From positions 1-47,984 of the forward strand of contig NZ_SMLC01000046.1 of assembly GCF_004349245.1 (NCBI RefSeq): a stretch of 47,984 bases of DNA, read 5' to 3'. The first letter of the stretch is position 1. Each line of letters starts with the position of its first letter. The notes beneath the pieces were generated by a model. The model was not told where the DNA came from. It saw only the letters and a program-made list of their open reading frames with translations, and ran no database searches. Positions 37,711-47,336 of this stretch are shown here, in pieces. The position numbers and the translations under genes were made by a program. This DNA is from Actinomadura sp. 6K520. GTDB taxonomy: Bacteria; Actinomycetota; Actinomycetes; Streptosporangiales; Streptosporangiaceae.

Positions 37711-39645
37711 CTAGCGATCGGTGGCGTTGTCCGCCGAAGGAAGGCGCTCTGCGCCTGACGCCAAGGACAACGCGGTAGCGAACGCCGTGATGTCCCGGGC
37801 GAGGGCCTGGGGCGTGAGGCCGATGTCGGTGAGGATCTCGGCGCGTGCGGCGTGGTCGAGGAACTCCTGCGGGATGCCGAACGTGCGGACCGGCACGTCG
37901 ACCTCGGCGTCGCGCAGGAGGCGGGCGACGGCGTCGCCGACGGCTCCGGTGCGGCCGTTGTCCTCGGCGACGGCGACGAGGGCGTGCTCCCGGGCGAGGT
38001 CGAGCAGCGCCGGGTCGAGCGGCTTCACCCACCGGGGGTCGACGACCGTGACGCCGATGCCCTGCGCGGCGACCAGTTCGGCGGCCTCCACCGCGGGCGA
38101 CGCCATCGACCCCGCCGCGACCAGCAGGACGCGGGTGCCGTTGGAGCCGTCGTGGCGGGCCAGGACGTCCATCTCCCCCGCCTTGCCGACGGCCTCGATG
38201 TCGGCGGCGGCCGGCCCCTTCGGGTAGCGGATCGCGGTCGGGCCGTCGGAGACGGCGACGCACTCGCGCAGCAGCTCGCGCAGCCGGGCGCCGTCGCGCG
38301 GCACGGCGACGCGCATCCCGGGGACGAGCTGGAGGATCGACATGTCCCACATGCCGTTGTGGCTGGCGCCGTCGTCCCCGGTCACGCCGGAGCGGTCCAG
38401 CGCGAAGGTGACGGGCTGCCGGTGCAGGGCCGTGTCCATCAGGACCTGGTCGAACGCGCGGTTGAGGAACGTCGCGTACACGGCCACGACGGGGTGCAGG
38501 CCGCCCATCGCGAGCCCGGTCGCGGACGTGACCGCGTGCTGCTCGGCGATGCCCACGTCGAAGATGCGGTCGGGGAACGCCTCGGCGAAGGGGGCCAGCC
38601 CGGTCGGGTACAGCATCGCGGCGGTGATGGCGACCACGTCGCGGCGCTCGCGCCCGATCGCGACCATCTCCTCGCCGAAGACCTTCGTCCAGGCGGGGCC
38701 GCCCTTCTTGCGGACGAAGGCGCCGGTGGCGGGGTCGAACGCGCCGCCGCCGTGCATGCAGTCCTCGGTGTCGTTCTCGGCCGGCGCGTAGCCGCGTCCC
38801 TTGGTCGTGATGCAGTGCACGATGACGGGGTGGCCGAACCCGCGGGCCCGGCGCAGCGCGCGCTCGACGGCGTCCTCGTCGTGCCCGTCGATGGGGCCGA
38901 CGTACTTCATGCCGAGGTCCTCGAACATGGCCTGCGGCTGCAGGACGTCCTTGAGGCCCTTCTTGATGCCGTGCAGGGCCTCGTAGGTGATGTTCCCCAC
39001 CACCGGGGTCCGCGGGAGGGTCTTCTTGATGAGGTCGAGCGCGTGCTCGTACCCCTGGGTGACGCGCAGGTCGGCGAGGTGGGAGGCCAGGCCGCCGATC
39101 GTCGGGGAGTAGGAGCGGCCGTTGTCGTTGACCACGATGATCACGGGGCGGTCGACGCCGCCCGCGATGTTGTTGAGCGCCTCCCAGCACATCCCGCCGG
39201 TCAGCGCGCCGTCGCCGACGACGGCCACCACGGCGCGGTCGGTCTCACCGCGGAGCTGGAACGCCTTGGCGAACCCGTCGGCGTACGACAGGGCGGTGCT
39301 GGCGTGCGAGTTCTCGATGATGTCGTGCTCGGACTCGGCGCGGCTCGGGTAGCCGGACAGGCCGCCGCGCTTGCGCAGCAGCTCGAAGTCGTGCCGCCCG
39401 GTCAGCATCTTGTGGACGTACGCCTGGTGCCCCGTGTCGAACAGGATCTTGTCGTGCGGCGAGTCGAAGACCCGGTGCAGCGCGATCGTCAGCTCGACCG
39501 CGCCGAGGTTGGGCCCCAGGTGCCCGCCGGTCTTGGAGACCGCCTGGACGAGGAACTCGCGGATCTCCTCCGCGAGGCGAGGTAGCTGAGCGGCGTCCAG
39601 TCGCTTGAGGTCGTCGGGACCTGAGATCGACTCCAGCAAGCTCAC
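37711..39645 (-). CDS. dxs: 1-deoxy-D-xylulose-5-phosphate synthase
   Basis: A 644-residue thiamine-diphosphate enzyme that condenses pyruvate and glyceraldehyde-3-phosphate, the first step of the MEP isoprenoid pathway. Motifs are [39 protein letters not shown] with the Asn needed for TPP/Mg binding, HDGDGHDE-like DGHDEDAVE, and the transketolase pyrimidine domain [13 protein letters not shown] with HNGMWDMS. The length matches Dxs. GTG 39645 is chosen because GAGGAG lies 9 nt upstream. It is divergent from idi over 171 bp, so the two isoprenoid genes share a control region. Confidence 0.95.
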   Translation of the reverse strand: MSLLESISGPDDLKRLDAAQLPRLAEEIREFLVQAVSKTGGHLGPNLGAVELTIALHRVFDSPHDKILFDTGHQAYVHKMLTGRHDFELLRKRGGLSGYPSRAESEHDIIENSHASTALSYADGFAKAFQLRGETDRAVVAVVGDGALTGGMCWEALNNIAGGVDRPVIIVVNDNGRSYSPTIGGLASHLADLRVTQGYEHALDLIKKTLPRTPVVGNITYEALHGIKKGLKDVLQPQAMFEDLGMKYVGPIDGHDEDAVERALRRARGFGHPVIVHCITTKGRGYAPAENDTEDCMHGGGAFDPATGAFVRKKGGPAWTKVFGEEMVAIGRERRDVVAITAAMLYPTGLAPFAEAFPDRIFDVGIAEQHAVTSATGLAMGGLHPVVAVYATFLNRAFDQVLMDTALHRQPVTFALDRSGVTGDDGASHNGMWDMSILQLVPGMRVAVPRDGARLRELLRECVAVSDGPTAIRYPKGPAAADIEAVGKAGEMDVLARHDGSNGTRVLLVAAGSMASPAVEAAELVAAQGIGVTVVDPRWVKPLDPALLDLAREHALVAVAEDNGRTGAVGDAVARLLRDAEVDVPVRTFGIPQEFLDHAARAEILTDIGLTPQALARDITAFATALSLASGAERLPSADNATDR

Positions 39646-39816
39646 TCGTTTCAACTCCTCCGTCGGGGATCGGATCTCCCCTGGCTCGGGCGCCGTTCCG
39701 AGTTTAATCCCGGTTCGCCCCCGGCGCGCCGAAGGCGACCTGCCCGGCGGGTGTGAAAAGACTGACCCCGTGTGGGGGAACTGACCCACGGGGCGGGGAT
39801 GCGGTAGGAACTGAGC

Positions 39817-40410
39817 ATGGGCGTCGAAGAGATTGTGCTGCTCAACGCGGACGACGAGGCGGTCGGGACCGCGCCGAAGGGTGCGAGCCACCACCGGGAC
39901 ACGCCGTATCACCTGGCCTTTTCGTGCTATGTCGTGAACATGGAAGGGCGTGTTCTGATCACTCAGCGCGCCCTGGACAAGCGGACGTTCCCGGGCGTGT
40001 GGACGGGCAGCTGCTGCGGCCACCCCGGCCCCGGCGAGAATCTGCGGGAGGCCATCCTCCGGCGGCTGCGGGACGAGCTGGGCTTGGGCGAGGCGTCGCT
40101 CACGTCCGTGTCGTTCACGTCCGTGCTGCCCGGGTTCCAGTACCGGGCCGTCGCCGAGGACGGAACGGTCGAGAACGAGCGCTGCCCCGTCGTGCGCGCC
40201 ACCGTCGCGGCGAACGGGCCCGTCCGGCCGAACCCGGAGGAGGTGGAACGCGCGGAGTGGTGGACGTGGGAGCGCTGCCTGGAACTGGTCGACCGGCCCG
40301 AGGCGTCGCCGTGGTACCGCCTCCAGCTCGCCGAGCTCGCCCCCCTCGGGGCCCCGCTCGACTGGCCTGACGCGGGCGAGCGGGACCTGCCGCCCGCGCT
40401 CGCCTGGTGA
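39817..40410 (+). CDS. idi: Isopentenyl-diphosphate delta-isomerase, type I
   Basis: A 197-residue Nudix-fold isomerase interconverting IPP and DMAPP. The metal and catalytic residues are visible: His-rich [13 protein letters not shown], the active-site Cys67 in TGSCCGHPG (the same number as in the E. coli enzyme), and a Glu pair in VENERCPV (119 and 121). ATG 39817 follows GGTAGGAA. It is divergently arranged with dxs. Confidence 0.95.
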   Translation: MGVEEIVLLNADDEAVGTAPKGASHHRDTPYHLAFSCYVVNMEGRVLITQRALDKRTFPGVWTGSCCGHPGPGENLREAILRRLRDELGLGEASLTSVSFTSVLPGFQYRAVAEDGTVENERCPVVRATVAANGPVRPNPEEVERAEWWTWERCLELVDRPEASPWYRLQLAELAPLGAPLDWPDAGERDLPPALAW

Positions 40411-40451
40411 GCCCGCGGAGACATCGCCGGGGGCGCGATTCGTCCCTTCCA

Positions 40452-40463
40452 TGACACGTGTCA
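40452..40463. promoter_or_regulatory. Perfect 12-bp palindrome upstream of sugar ABC operon
   Basis: TGACACGTGTCA, 92 nt before the substrate-binding-protein start and 42 nt after the idi stop. Its position suits a local repressor site; no regulator gene lies next to the operon. Confidence 0.55.
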
Positions 40464-40555
40464 CCGCTTGATCACTTTTCCGTCCCCGGTGTTGACCGGT
40501 GCGCCGTTCCAAACGGACGCTTGCTTTTCCCGGGGGGTAACCGAAGGGACGGACG

Positions 40556-41863
40556 ATGCGACCACGCGCTCCCAGGCACCGGCTCAAGGTGTTCGCGGCC
40601 GTTGCGATGACCGGCGCCCTCGCTCTGTCGGGCTGCGGCGCGAACGAGGACGACGGCTCGAACGACGACAGCTCCGAGGTCGAGGTCTTCTCCTGGTGGA
40701 CCGGTCCAGGTGAGGCCGACGGGCTCAAGGCGATGCAGGCCGACTTCGAGAAGAAGAATCCCGGCACCAAGTTCACCAACGCGGCCATCGCCGGCGGGTC
40801 GGGCACGCAGGCGAAGGCCGTCCTCGCGAGCCGCCTGCAGAACAACAAGCCGCCGGACTCGTTCCAGGGCCACGCGGGCGCCGAACTGCTCGACTACATC
40901 AAGGCCGGGCAGATCGAGCCGCTGGACGAGTTCTTCGCACGGAACAACCTCTACTCGGTCTACCCGAAACAGCTCCTCGACCAGATCACCTACAAGGAGC
41001 ACATCTACTCGGTCCCGGTGAACATCCACCGGTCGAACGTGCTGTGGTACAACCCCGGCATCCTCAAGGACGCCGGAATCGACGGCCCGCCCGGGTCGAT
41101 CGCCGACTTCATCACCGCGCTGAAGGCCGTCGACGACGAGACCGACAAGGTCCCGCTGTCGCTCGGCGCGCAGTGGACCGCCGACCACCTGCTGGAGAGC
41201 GTGCTGCTCGGCAGCCTCGGCACCGACGCCTACAACGCGCTGTGGGAGCCGGGCGCCGACTGGAGCACCCCGGCCGTCACCAAGGCGCTGAACGAGTTCG
41301 GCGAGATCATGAAGTACACGACGCTGGAGGCCGCGTCCACCGACTGGCAGGGCGCCGCGAAGGCCGTCGTGGACGGCAAGGCCGCGTTCAACATCATGGG
41401 CGACTGGGCGTACGGCTACTTCGTCGGCGAGGCCCCCAACGGCCTCGGGAAGAAGCTCGACACCGACTTCGGCTACGCGCCGTCCCCGGGCACCGCGGGC
41501 ACCTACATGTGGCTGTCGGACAGCTTCACCCTGCCCAAGAACGCACCGCACCGCGGCGGGGCGATCGCGTGGCTGGAGGAGGTGTCCAGCAAGGAGGGCC
41601 AGGACCTCTTCAACCCGAAGAAGGGCTCCATTCCCGCCCGCACGGACGGCGACAAGAGCCTCTACACCGGCTACCTGAAGACCGCGCTGGAGGAGTGGAC
41701 CAACCCCGCCACCAAGCTCGCGGGCTCGTTCTGGCACGGCGTCACCGCCAATAACAAGTGGCACACCGACATCGACACCGCGGTGGGCCTGTTCCTGCAG
41801 AACAAGGACGTCAACAAGCTTCAGCAGGGGCTGGTGAACGCGGCCGAGAACAGCGGACAGTGA
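40556..41863 (+). CDS. Sugar ABC transporter substrate-binding lipoprotein (glucose-type, CUT1)
   Basis: 435 residues with a lipoprotein signal: basic start, hydrophobic stretch, and lipobox LSGC with Cys27. After a Ser/Asp/Glu spacer, the mature part starts [19 protein letters not shown] and includes [16 protein letters not shown] and [13 protein letters not shown]. This resembles the Thermus glucose/galactose-binding protein as I remember it, so glucose, mannose or a related monosaccharide is the best guess. ATG 40556 follows AAGGGACGG. Its stop overlaps the next gene (GTGA). Confidence 0.93.
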   Translation: MRPRAPRHRLKVFAAVAMTGALALSGCGANEDDGSNDDSSEVEVFSWWTGPGEADGLKAMQADFEKKNPGTKFTNAAIAGGSGTQAKAVLASRLQNNKPPDSFQGHAGAELLDYIKAGQIEPLDEFFARNNLYSVYPKQLLDQITYKEHIYSVPVNIHRSNVLWYNPGILKDAGIDGPPGSIADFITALKAVDDETDKVPLSLGAQWTADHLLESVLLGSLGTDAYNALWEPGADWSTPAVTKALNEFGEIMKYTTLEAASTDWQGAAKAVVDGKAAFNIMGDWAYGYFVGEAPNGLGKKLDTDFGYAPSPGTAGTYMWLSDSFTLPKNAPHRGGAIAWLEEVSSKEGQDLFNPKKGSIPARTDGDKSLYTGYLKTALEEWTNPATKLAGSFWHGVTANNKWHTDIDTAVGLFLQNKDVNKLQQGLVNAAENSGQ

Positions 41864-42780
41864 AGACGGCGGACGACAGGCGTCCGGTGAGGTTTCGCCG
41901 CAGCCGGAAATGGCTGCCGGGGCTGCTGCTGGTCTCGCCTTCCATCGTCGCGGTCGGGCTGTTCGTCTACGGGCTCATCTTCTGGAACACGCGGGTCGCG
42001 CTGAGCGGCAAGCACGACGAGGTCTCCGAGTACGGGTTCGACGGGGGCCGGAACTTCGTCGACCTGTGGGACCAGCCGAGCTGGCCGGGCGCCGTGCAAA
42101 ACGCGCTCGTCTTCACGGCCGTGTTCGTCGCCGGCGCCCTGCTGCTCGGCGCGTTCCTCGCGTTCCTGATGGACAAGGGCGTCCGCGGCGAGGCGTCCTT
42201 CCGCATCATCTACCTGTTCCCGATGGCGGTGTCGTTCATCGCGACGGGCGTCGTGTGGCGCTGGCTGATGAACCCGGCGCCGCCGGAGCGGGCGGTCGGC
42301 CTCAACCAGCTGTTCGACAAGCTCCGTCTGGGGGCGCTCGCGAACGACTGGTGGCAGAACCCGGACTGGGGCATGGCGGCGATGGCGCTCCCCGCCATCT
42401 GGCAGATGTCCGGATATGTCATGGCGCTGTATCTGGCCGGGTTCCGCAGCGTCCCCGAGGACCTGCGCGAGGCCGCGCGGGTGGACGGCGCGTCCGAGTG
42501 GCAGGTGTACCGGCACGTGGTGTTCCCGCAGCTCCGCCCGGTCACCCTCTCCGCGCTGATCATCCTCGGGCACATCTCGCTCAAGGTGTTCGACCTGATC
42601 ATGGCGATCTCGGGCAAGCAGATCATCACCTACGTCCCGGCCGTCGCCGCATACGTCGAGATCTTCGACCGGCACGACCCCGCCAACGGCGCCACCATCG
42701 CCACGTACCTGCTGGTCGCGGTGGCCGTCCTGGTGATCCCGTACCTGGTCTGGTCGGTCCGCTCGGAGCGCGTGCGATGA
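41860..42780 (+). CDS. Sugar ABC transporter permease, MalF/UgpA type
   Basis: 306 residues with six predicted helices; the first begins at about residue 18 (WLPGLLLVSPSIVAVGLFVYGL). The EAA loop EAARVDGASEWQVYRHVVFPQLRP near residues 205-225 is the docking site for the ATPase subunit. GTG 41860 overlaps the preceding stop by four bases and the gene ends in an ATGA overlap with the next permease, so all three are one operon. Confidence 0.94.
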   Translation: MKTADDRRPVRFRRSRKWLPGLLLVSPSIVAVGLFVYGLIFWNTRVALSGKHDEVSEYGFDGGRNFVDLWDQPSWPGAVQNALVFTAVFVAGALLLGAFLAFLMDKGVRGEASFRIIYLFPMAVSFIATGVVWRWLMNPAPPERAVGLNQLFDKLRLGALANDWWQNPDWGMAAMALPAIWQMSGYVMALYLAGFRSVPEDLREAARVDGASEWQVYRHVVFPQLRPVTLSALIILGHISLKVFDLIMAISGKQIITYVPAVAAYVEIFDRHDPANGATIATYLLVAVAVLVIPYLVWSVRSERVR

Positions 42781-43625
42781 CGGCCACGAGGGCCCCGAGC
42801 GGGATGTCGCGGGCCGGGCGGGCGGTGCGGCCGACGATCCTGCTGGCGTTCGTCGTGCTGTTCCTCATCCCCGTGTACGTGCTGGTCGTGACGAGCTTCA
42901 AGCCGCTGGACGAGGCGGACCCGAGCAGCGCGTGGAGCCTGCCCGAACAGTGGAGCACCTCCGGCTGGAGCTCGGCCTGGGCGGAGCTGAAGGGCGGCCT
43001 GGCCAACAGCGTCAAGATCGCCGTCAGCGGGTCGATCATCTCGGCGGTGCTCGGCTCCCTGAACGGCTACGTCCTGTCCAAGTGGCGGTTCCCCGGCGCG
43101 GACGTCGTGTTCACGCTGTTCCTGTTCGGCATGTTCATCCCGTACCAGGCGGTGATGATCCCGCTGGCGGGGCTGCTGACGGACATCGAGCTGGCCGGGA
43201 CGATCCGCGGCCTCGTCCTCGTGCACGTCGTGTACGGCATCCCGATCTGCACGCTGATCTTCCGGAACTACTACGTCACGATCCCGGACGAGCTGATCGA
43301 GGCGTCCCGCGTCGACGGCGCCGGGATGCTGCGCACCTACTGGTCGGTCGTCCTGCCCGTCTCGGGACCGGCGTTCGCGGTGACGCTCATCTGGCAGTTC
43401 ACCTCGATGTGGAACGACTTCCTGTTCGCGGTGTTCCTCGGCGCCCCGGACAGCTGGCCCGTGACGGTGATGCTGAACAACACCGCCGGGTCGGGCGCGG
43501 TCGCCGTCCAGTACAACGTGCAGATGGCCTCGGCGCTCCTGGCGTCCCTGCCGACGCTGCTGGTCTACCTGCTCCTCGGACGCTTCTTCATGCGGGGCCT
43601 GATGGCGGGGGCGCTGAAGGGCTGA
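42777..43625 (+). CDS. Sugar ABC transporter permease, MalG/UgpE type
   Basis: 282 residues with six helices and the EAA loop EASRVDGAGMLRTYWSVVLP. It pairs with the preceding permease to form the CUT1 channel. It starts within the ATGA overlap at 42777. No ATP-binding subunit follows, which in actinomycetes usually means the shared MsiK-type ATPase encoded elsewhere is used (known for the group, inferred here). Confidence 0.94.
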   Translation: MTATRAPSGMSRAGRAVRPTILLAFVVLFLIPVYVLVVTSFKPLDEADPSSAWSLPEQWSTSGWSSAWAELKGGLANSVKIAVSGSIISAVLGSLNGYVLSKWRFPGADVVFTLFLFGMFIPYQAVMIPLAGLLTDIELAGTIRGLVLVHVVYGIPICTLIFRNYYVTIPDELIEASRVDGAGMLRTYWSVVLPVSGPAFAVTLIWQFTSMWNDFLFAVFLGAPDSWPVTVMLNNTAGSGAVAVQYNVQMASALLASLPTLLVYLLLGRFFMRGLMAGALKG

Positions 43626-43691
43626 ACCACACTCGCACGTCAACCCGCACGCGTCCTCACGCGTCACAACGATGATCGAAGGAGATCCATA

Positions 43692-43877
43692 ATGGGAATC
43701 GCCCGGGCCGTGACGGACGGCGGCCCGCTCACCCCGCCCGTTGGCATATCCGCTGATATGCGCCTAGCCTCTCGGGCATCGTCGCGCGACACACCGGCGG
43801 CCCGCCAGGGCCCCGCCGATCCCGCGGCGAGGGGCAAGGGGCGAGCCACGGAGGTGACCGCGTGCAGGCGGCGATGA
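43692..43877 (+). CDS. Possible 61-aa ORF after the ABC operon (doubtful)
   Basis: It has a very good ribosome-binding site (AAGGAG at 43679, 7 nt before ATG 43692), 66 nt after the last permease. The product is low-complexity, rich in Ala, Arg and Pro, and matches nothing I know. It runs 16 nt into the ASCH gene in another frame, and the ASCH promoter and an operator lie inside it. It may be the leftover start of a lost fourth operon gene. Confidence 0.25.
   Translation: MGIARAVTDGGPLTPPVGISADMRLASRASSRDTPAARQGPADPAARGKGRATEVTACRRR
43741..43770 (+). promoter_or_regulatory. Promoter with embedded palindromic operator for the ASCH-domain gene
   Basis: TTGGCA (43741-43746) and TAGCCT (43765-43770) are separated by 18 nt and read as -35 and -10. 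Between and over them lies GCATATC-CGCT-GATATGC (43744-43761), a perfect 7-bp dyad. A protein bound there would block polymerase, so repression is predicted. The start codon is 92 nt downstream. Confidence 0.6.
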
Positions 43878-44305
43878 GTGTTCAACAGCCCTGGGCGTTC
43901 GCGATAGCCCGCGGCGGCAAGACCGTCTCGAACCAGGGGCTGCCCACCGCCTACCGCGGCCCGCTGCTCATCCACGCCTCCATGCGCGTCGACCTGAAGG
44001 CGTGCGACTCCCCGCTCGTCCAGGCCGCCGGCTGGGACCCGCGCGACCCGCTCGCCACCATCGGGGCCGTCATCGCCGTCGCCGACCTGGAGGACGTCTG
44101 CTCCGCCACCGTCCACGGCGGCTCCTGCGACTGCGGCCCCTGGGCCGACCCCGGCGCCCACCACTGGCACCTCGGCGGCGTCCGCGCCCTCCCCCGCCCC
44201 ATCGTGGCCCTCGGCCACCCCGGCCTCTGGCAGCCGAAGCCGTCCCTCGTCAACGAGGTGAACACGATGTTCGCCACGACCGCCGCTCTCAACAACACCA
44301 CCTGA
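43862..44305 (+). CDS. ASCH-domain protein
   Basis: 147 residues. The N-terminal SVQQPWAFAIARGGKTV, followed by YRGPLLIHAS and ATIGAVIAVADLEDV, matches the ASCH fold, a PUA-like beta barrel thought to bind RNA or modified nucleotides. The middle has three Cys residues in SCDCGPW-like sequence, and the segment HHWHLGGVRAL suits the last barrel strand. GTG 43862 is preferred since GGAGGTG lies 7-8 nt upstream; ATG 43874 is the alternative. It has its own promoter and dyad. The biological role is unknown. Confidence 0.8.
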   Translation: MQAAMSVQQPWAFAIARGGKTVSNQGLPTAYRGPLLIHASMRVDLKACDSPLVQAAGWDPRDPLATIGAVIAVADLEDVCSATVHGGSCDCGPWADPGAHHWHLGGVRALPRPIVALGHPGLWQPKPSLVNEVNTMFATTAALNNTT

Positions 44306-44396
44306 GAGTAAAGATCCCACTACGCTAGGTGGCAGAAGTCGGGCGGGGTAACCTAGTCCCTGCATGGATCTGTCATGCCACCAATTGGAGCGGGAC

Positions 44397-45047
44397 GTGA
44401 GCATCGCGCATGATCATGGCGGGCATGGCCCGTACACGGTGGAGGACCTGCACGCCCGAGAGGACGAAGGCCGCGGCCTGGAACTCGAAGATGGGTGGCT
44501 GGTCAAGCTGTCTCCGAACATGCGGCACAACATCGCCTATGAGCGGCTTCGCGACATCATTCGGGCGGCTGCGCGGGAGGCAGGCGCATCCGTCCATGCG
44601 TCCTGCGGAGGCGACTGGGAAATCGAAACTACCGCGGGCATCCGCAAGCCCGATGTGCTCGTGGTTCCACGGAATCTCGCCGACTCGTGGTTCGACGGCG
44701 ACTGCCCGGCCACCATCGCGGGCCAGGATCTGCTCCTCGCCGTGGAGGTAGTCTCGCCGCGCAGCGGAAGCGAAGGCAGGGACCGATTCCGCAAGCCCCA
44801 GGAGTACGCGGCGATGGGAATCCCCCAGTTCTGGCTGGTCGACTACAAGCCTGAACCCATCATCCAGGTTTTCGTGTTGGACGAGCACGAAGCCGCCACC
44901 GGCAAGAGTGTCAGCGCTTATCGGCTCGACCAGTCGGCGAAGGCCGGAGACTTGCTAGAAGTGGACGTACCTGCCGACAAGCCGTTCACCGTCCGGTTCG
45001 ACCCGCAGATCCTCGCGAAACGGCCCAGCGACCTTACGGATCTGTGA
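44397..45047 (+). CDS. Uma2-family endonuclease-like protein
   Basis: 216 residues of the Uma2 (DUF820) restriction-endonuclease fold. PD-(D/E)xK-type residues can be placed as Asp86 in RKPDVLVVP, Glu117 in AVEVVSP and Lys133 in FRKPQEYAAMGIPQFWLVD. Uma2 proteins are abundant in actinomycetes and cyanobacteria; their function is largely unknown. GTG 44397 is chosen because GGAG lies 6-7 nt upstream; an upstream ATG at 44364 has no SD. Its 3' end overlaps the convergent mug gene by 14 nt. No partner toxin, antitoxin or methylase is adjacent. Confidence 0.85.
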   Translation: MSIAHDHGGHGPYTVEDLHAREDEGRGLELEDGWLVKLSPNMRHNIAYERLRDIIRAAAREAGASVHASCGGDWEIETTAGIRKPDVLVVPRNLADSWFDGDCPATIAGQDLLLAVEVVSPRSGSEGRDRFRKPQEYAAMGIPQFWLVDYKPEPIIQVFVLDEHEAATGKSVSAYRLDQSAKAGDLLEVDVPADKPFTVRFDPQILAKRPSDLTDL

Positions 45048-45597
45048 GGGCTTCGGCGGCTTCGCGAAGGCGGGTGAATTCGGCGGTCATGCGGTCGAGG
45101 GGCCAGCTTGCGTTGAGGCCGCTCGGGTTGGGGAGGACCCATACGCGTGCCGGGCCGAAGGTGTCGTCCTGGGGGCCTATCTGGGCGCGGGGGCGGCCGT
45201 AGGCGGTGCGGTAGGCGGTAACGCCGGCGACCGCGAGGTAGGCCGGGCGGTGCTTCTCGACGAGGGCGGCGAGGCGTCGGCCGCCCTCGCGGAGTTCCTC
45301 GCCGGTCAGTTCGTCGGCGCGGGCCGTGGTGCGGTGGGCCAGGTTGGTGATGCCGAGGCCGTAGGTGGGCAGGAGGTCCTGCTCGGACGGGTGCAGCAGG
45401 CGGTCGGTAAAGCCGGAGCGGTGCAGGGCGGGCCAGAAGCGGTTGCCGGGGCGGGCGAAATGGTGGCCCGTCGCCCCTGAGTACAGGCCCGGGTTGATGC
45501 CGCTGAACAGAACACGGAGCGTCCCCCCTTCCGGGGGCAGGACGTCGGGGATGACGCGGTCGCGGGCGGCCTCCAACTCGGCCTTGGTGGGACGCAT
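45034..45597 (-). CDS. mug: G/U mismatch-specific DNA glycosylase
   Basis: A 187-residue Mug/TDG-type glycosylase that removes uracil or modified bases from mismatches. The catalytic-site motif is GINPGLYSGATGHHFARPGNRFW (33-55; shown here as family pattern GINPG with Asn35), and the DNA-intercalating motif is NPSGLN near 157. ATG 45597 overlaps the upstream exporter stop by one base (TGATG), so the two are coupled. Confidence 0.93.
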   Translation of the reverse strand: MRPTKAELEAARDRVIPDVLPPEGGTLRVLFSGINPGLYSGATGHHFARPGNRFWPALHRSGFTDRLLHPSEQDLLPTYGLGITNLAHRTTARADELTGEELREGGRRLAALVEKHRPAYLAVAGVTAYRTAYGRPRAQIGPQDDTFGPARVWVLPNPSGLNASWPLDRMTAEFTRLREAAEALTDP

Positions 45598-46316
45598 CAG
45601 ATCAGGTTACGGACGATCAGCGTCACCGCGGACGTCCCGACGACGATGAGCAGGGCCAGGCGGAGGCGTCCGGCGTCGAGGTAGCGGCGCAGCGGGGCCG
45701 AGACGAGGAAGCCGGTGAGGACGAAGGGCAGCAGCGCCAGGCCCGCGGTGACCTGCCGGGCGGGCAGTTGCCCGGCGGCGGCGAGGGTCGCGAGGGAGAG
45801 CAGCGCGCCGGCGATGAAGAAGACGGCCAGGGTGGCGCGGACGCGGGGGCCGGCCTCGCGCTGGTAGAGCAGCGCGATCGGCGGGCCGCCGATGCCGGAC
45901 GCGGTGCCGGTGGTGCCGGAGATGATCCCGGCGGCGGCGAGCGTCCGCCGGTTGCGGGGCACCTCGCGCGACCAGGTCGTCGCGGCGAGGGCGGCGAGGA
46001 CGACGACGCCGATCAGGATGCTGAGCGCGCGGTCCGGGGCCGCGGCCACCAGCCAGACGCCGAGCGGCGTCCCGGCGAGGCGGCCGCCGAACGCCCAGCC
46101 GATGCCCCGCAGCTCGGCGTGCCGGAACTCCTGCGCCAGGGTCGCCACCGGGAGGACCAGCGCCATGACCAGGATCGATCCCGGCATCAGGGACGGGAAC
46201 AGCATCGTCACGATGGGGGTCGCGACGAGCCCGACGCCGAGGCCGACGCTGCTCTGCACGATCGCGCCGAGGAGCGCGGCCAGCCCGCCGAAGATCAGAA
46301 AGTCGAGGTACGGCAC
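45597..46316 (-). CDS. TauE/SafE-family membrane exporter
   Basis: 239 residues and about eight hydrophobic helices. The family pattern is the N-terminal GGLAALLGAIVQSSVGLGVGLVATP and the repeated GTASGIGGPPIALLY in the second half. The family exports sulfonates, sulfite or other organic anions; the substrate is not evident. GTG 46316 is the start. It is the first gene of a two-gene unit with mug. Confidence 0.88.
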   Translation of the reverse strand: MPYLDFLIFGGLAALLGAIVQSSVGLGVGLVATPIVTMLFPSLMPGSILVMALVLPVATLAQEFRHAELRGIGWAFGGRLAGTPLGVWLVAAAPDRALSILIGVVVLAALAATTWSREVPRNRRTLAAAGIISGTTGTASGIGGPPIALLYQREAGPRVRATLAVFFIAGALLSLATLAAAGQLPARQVTAGLALLPFVLTGFLVSAPLRRYLDAGRLRLALLIVVGTSAVTLIVRNLI

Positions 46317-46360
46317 ACCGGGACGCTATATGCCGATTATTCCGACCTGCGTGGTCACCA

Positions 46361-47290
46361 TCACGCGGAGGCCGCGGTGAGGCGCTTGAGCTGGTCTTCG
46401 GTCAGGGTCGTGCGGGCGGCCTCGATGAGCGGCGGGAGCTGGTCCATGGTGCGGGCGCTGGCGATGGGCGCGGCGACGGTCGGCTGTGCGGCGAGCCAGG
46501 CCAGCGCCACGGTCGCGACGGCGGTGCCCTGTTCCTCGGCGACGATGTCGAGCGCGGCCAGGACCCGGCGTCCGCGCTCGGTCTCCAGGTACCGCGCGGC
46601 CTTCTCGGCGCGGACGCTGTCCACGTTCGCCCCGGGACGGTACTTGCCCGTCAGGAAGCCCGAGGCGAGGCCGTAGTAGGGGACGGCGGCGAGCCCGTAG
46701 CGTTCGGCGAGGTCGCGGCGGGGGCCCTCGTAGGTGTCGCGGGAGACCAGGTTGTAGTGCGGCTGGACGGCCGTGTACTGGGTCGTCCCCTCGCGTTCGG
46801 CGAACTCCAGGGACGCCTGGAGCCGCTCGACCTCGATGTTGGAGACCGCGACCTGCCGGACCTTGCCCTCGGCGACGAGCCCGTCCAGCGTCGTCATGAT
46901 CTCCTCTACGGGGACGGACGGGTCGTCGAAATGCGTGAAGTAGAGGTCGATGCGGTCGGTGCGGAGCCGCCGGAGGGAGTCGTCCGCGGCGGCCCGGATG
47001 TTCGCCGGGGCCAGCCCCTTGCGCTCGGGGTGCCGCCCGACCTTCGTCGCGATGACGATGTCGTCCCGGTTTCCGCGCGTCTCCAGCCACTCCCCGATGA
47101 TCGTCTCGGACTCGCCGCCCGAGTTGCCGGGCGCGGAGGCCATGTAGGAGTCGGAGGTGTCGACGAAGTTCCCGCCCGCCGCCGCGTAGGCGTCGAGGAT
47201 CTCGAACGAGCGCTCCTTCCCCGCGGTCCAGCCGAAGACGTTGCCGCCCAGGCAGAGCGGGAAGACGTCCAGGTCACCGATCTTGTTCAT
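46361..47290 (-). CDS. Aldo/keto reductase
   Basis: A 309-residue TIM-barrel NADPH oxidoreductase of the potassium-channel-beta/YajO-like group. The catalytic tetrad is Asp44, Tyr49, Lys83 and His120 (FVDTSDSY, IATKVG, YFTHFDD). The NADP phosphate region near the end, ASARTMDQL, is also typical. ATG 47290 follows AAGAAGG. It lies 44 nt before the TauE-like gene on the same strand and could be co-transcribed with it. Substrate unknown. Confidence 0.93.
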   Translation of the reverse strand: MNKIGDLDVFPLCLGGNVFGWTAGKERSFEILDAYAAAGGNFVDTSDSYMASAPGNSGGESETIIGEWLETRGNRDDIVIATKVGRHPERKGLAPANIRAAADDSLRRLRTDRIDLYFTHFDDPSVPVEEIMTTLDGLVAEGKVRQVAVSNIEVERLQASLEFAEREGTTQYTAVQPHYNLVSRDTYEGPRRDLAERYGLAAVPYYGLASGFLTGKYRPGANVDSVRAEKAARYLETERGRRVLAALDIVAEEQGTAVATVALAWLAAQPTVAAPIASARTMDQLPPLIEAARTTLTEDQLKRLTAASA

Positions 47291-47336
47291 GTGAACCTTC
47301 TTGTCGAATGCGCGGTTACCACGGGACCATTACCCC

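Noticed and set aside
37711..40410. dxs and idi as part of the biosynthetic cluster (terpenoid moiety)
   Set aside because: They lie beyond fatty-acid, permease and fprA genes, lack the cluster motif, and are normal housekeeping isoprenoid genes.
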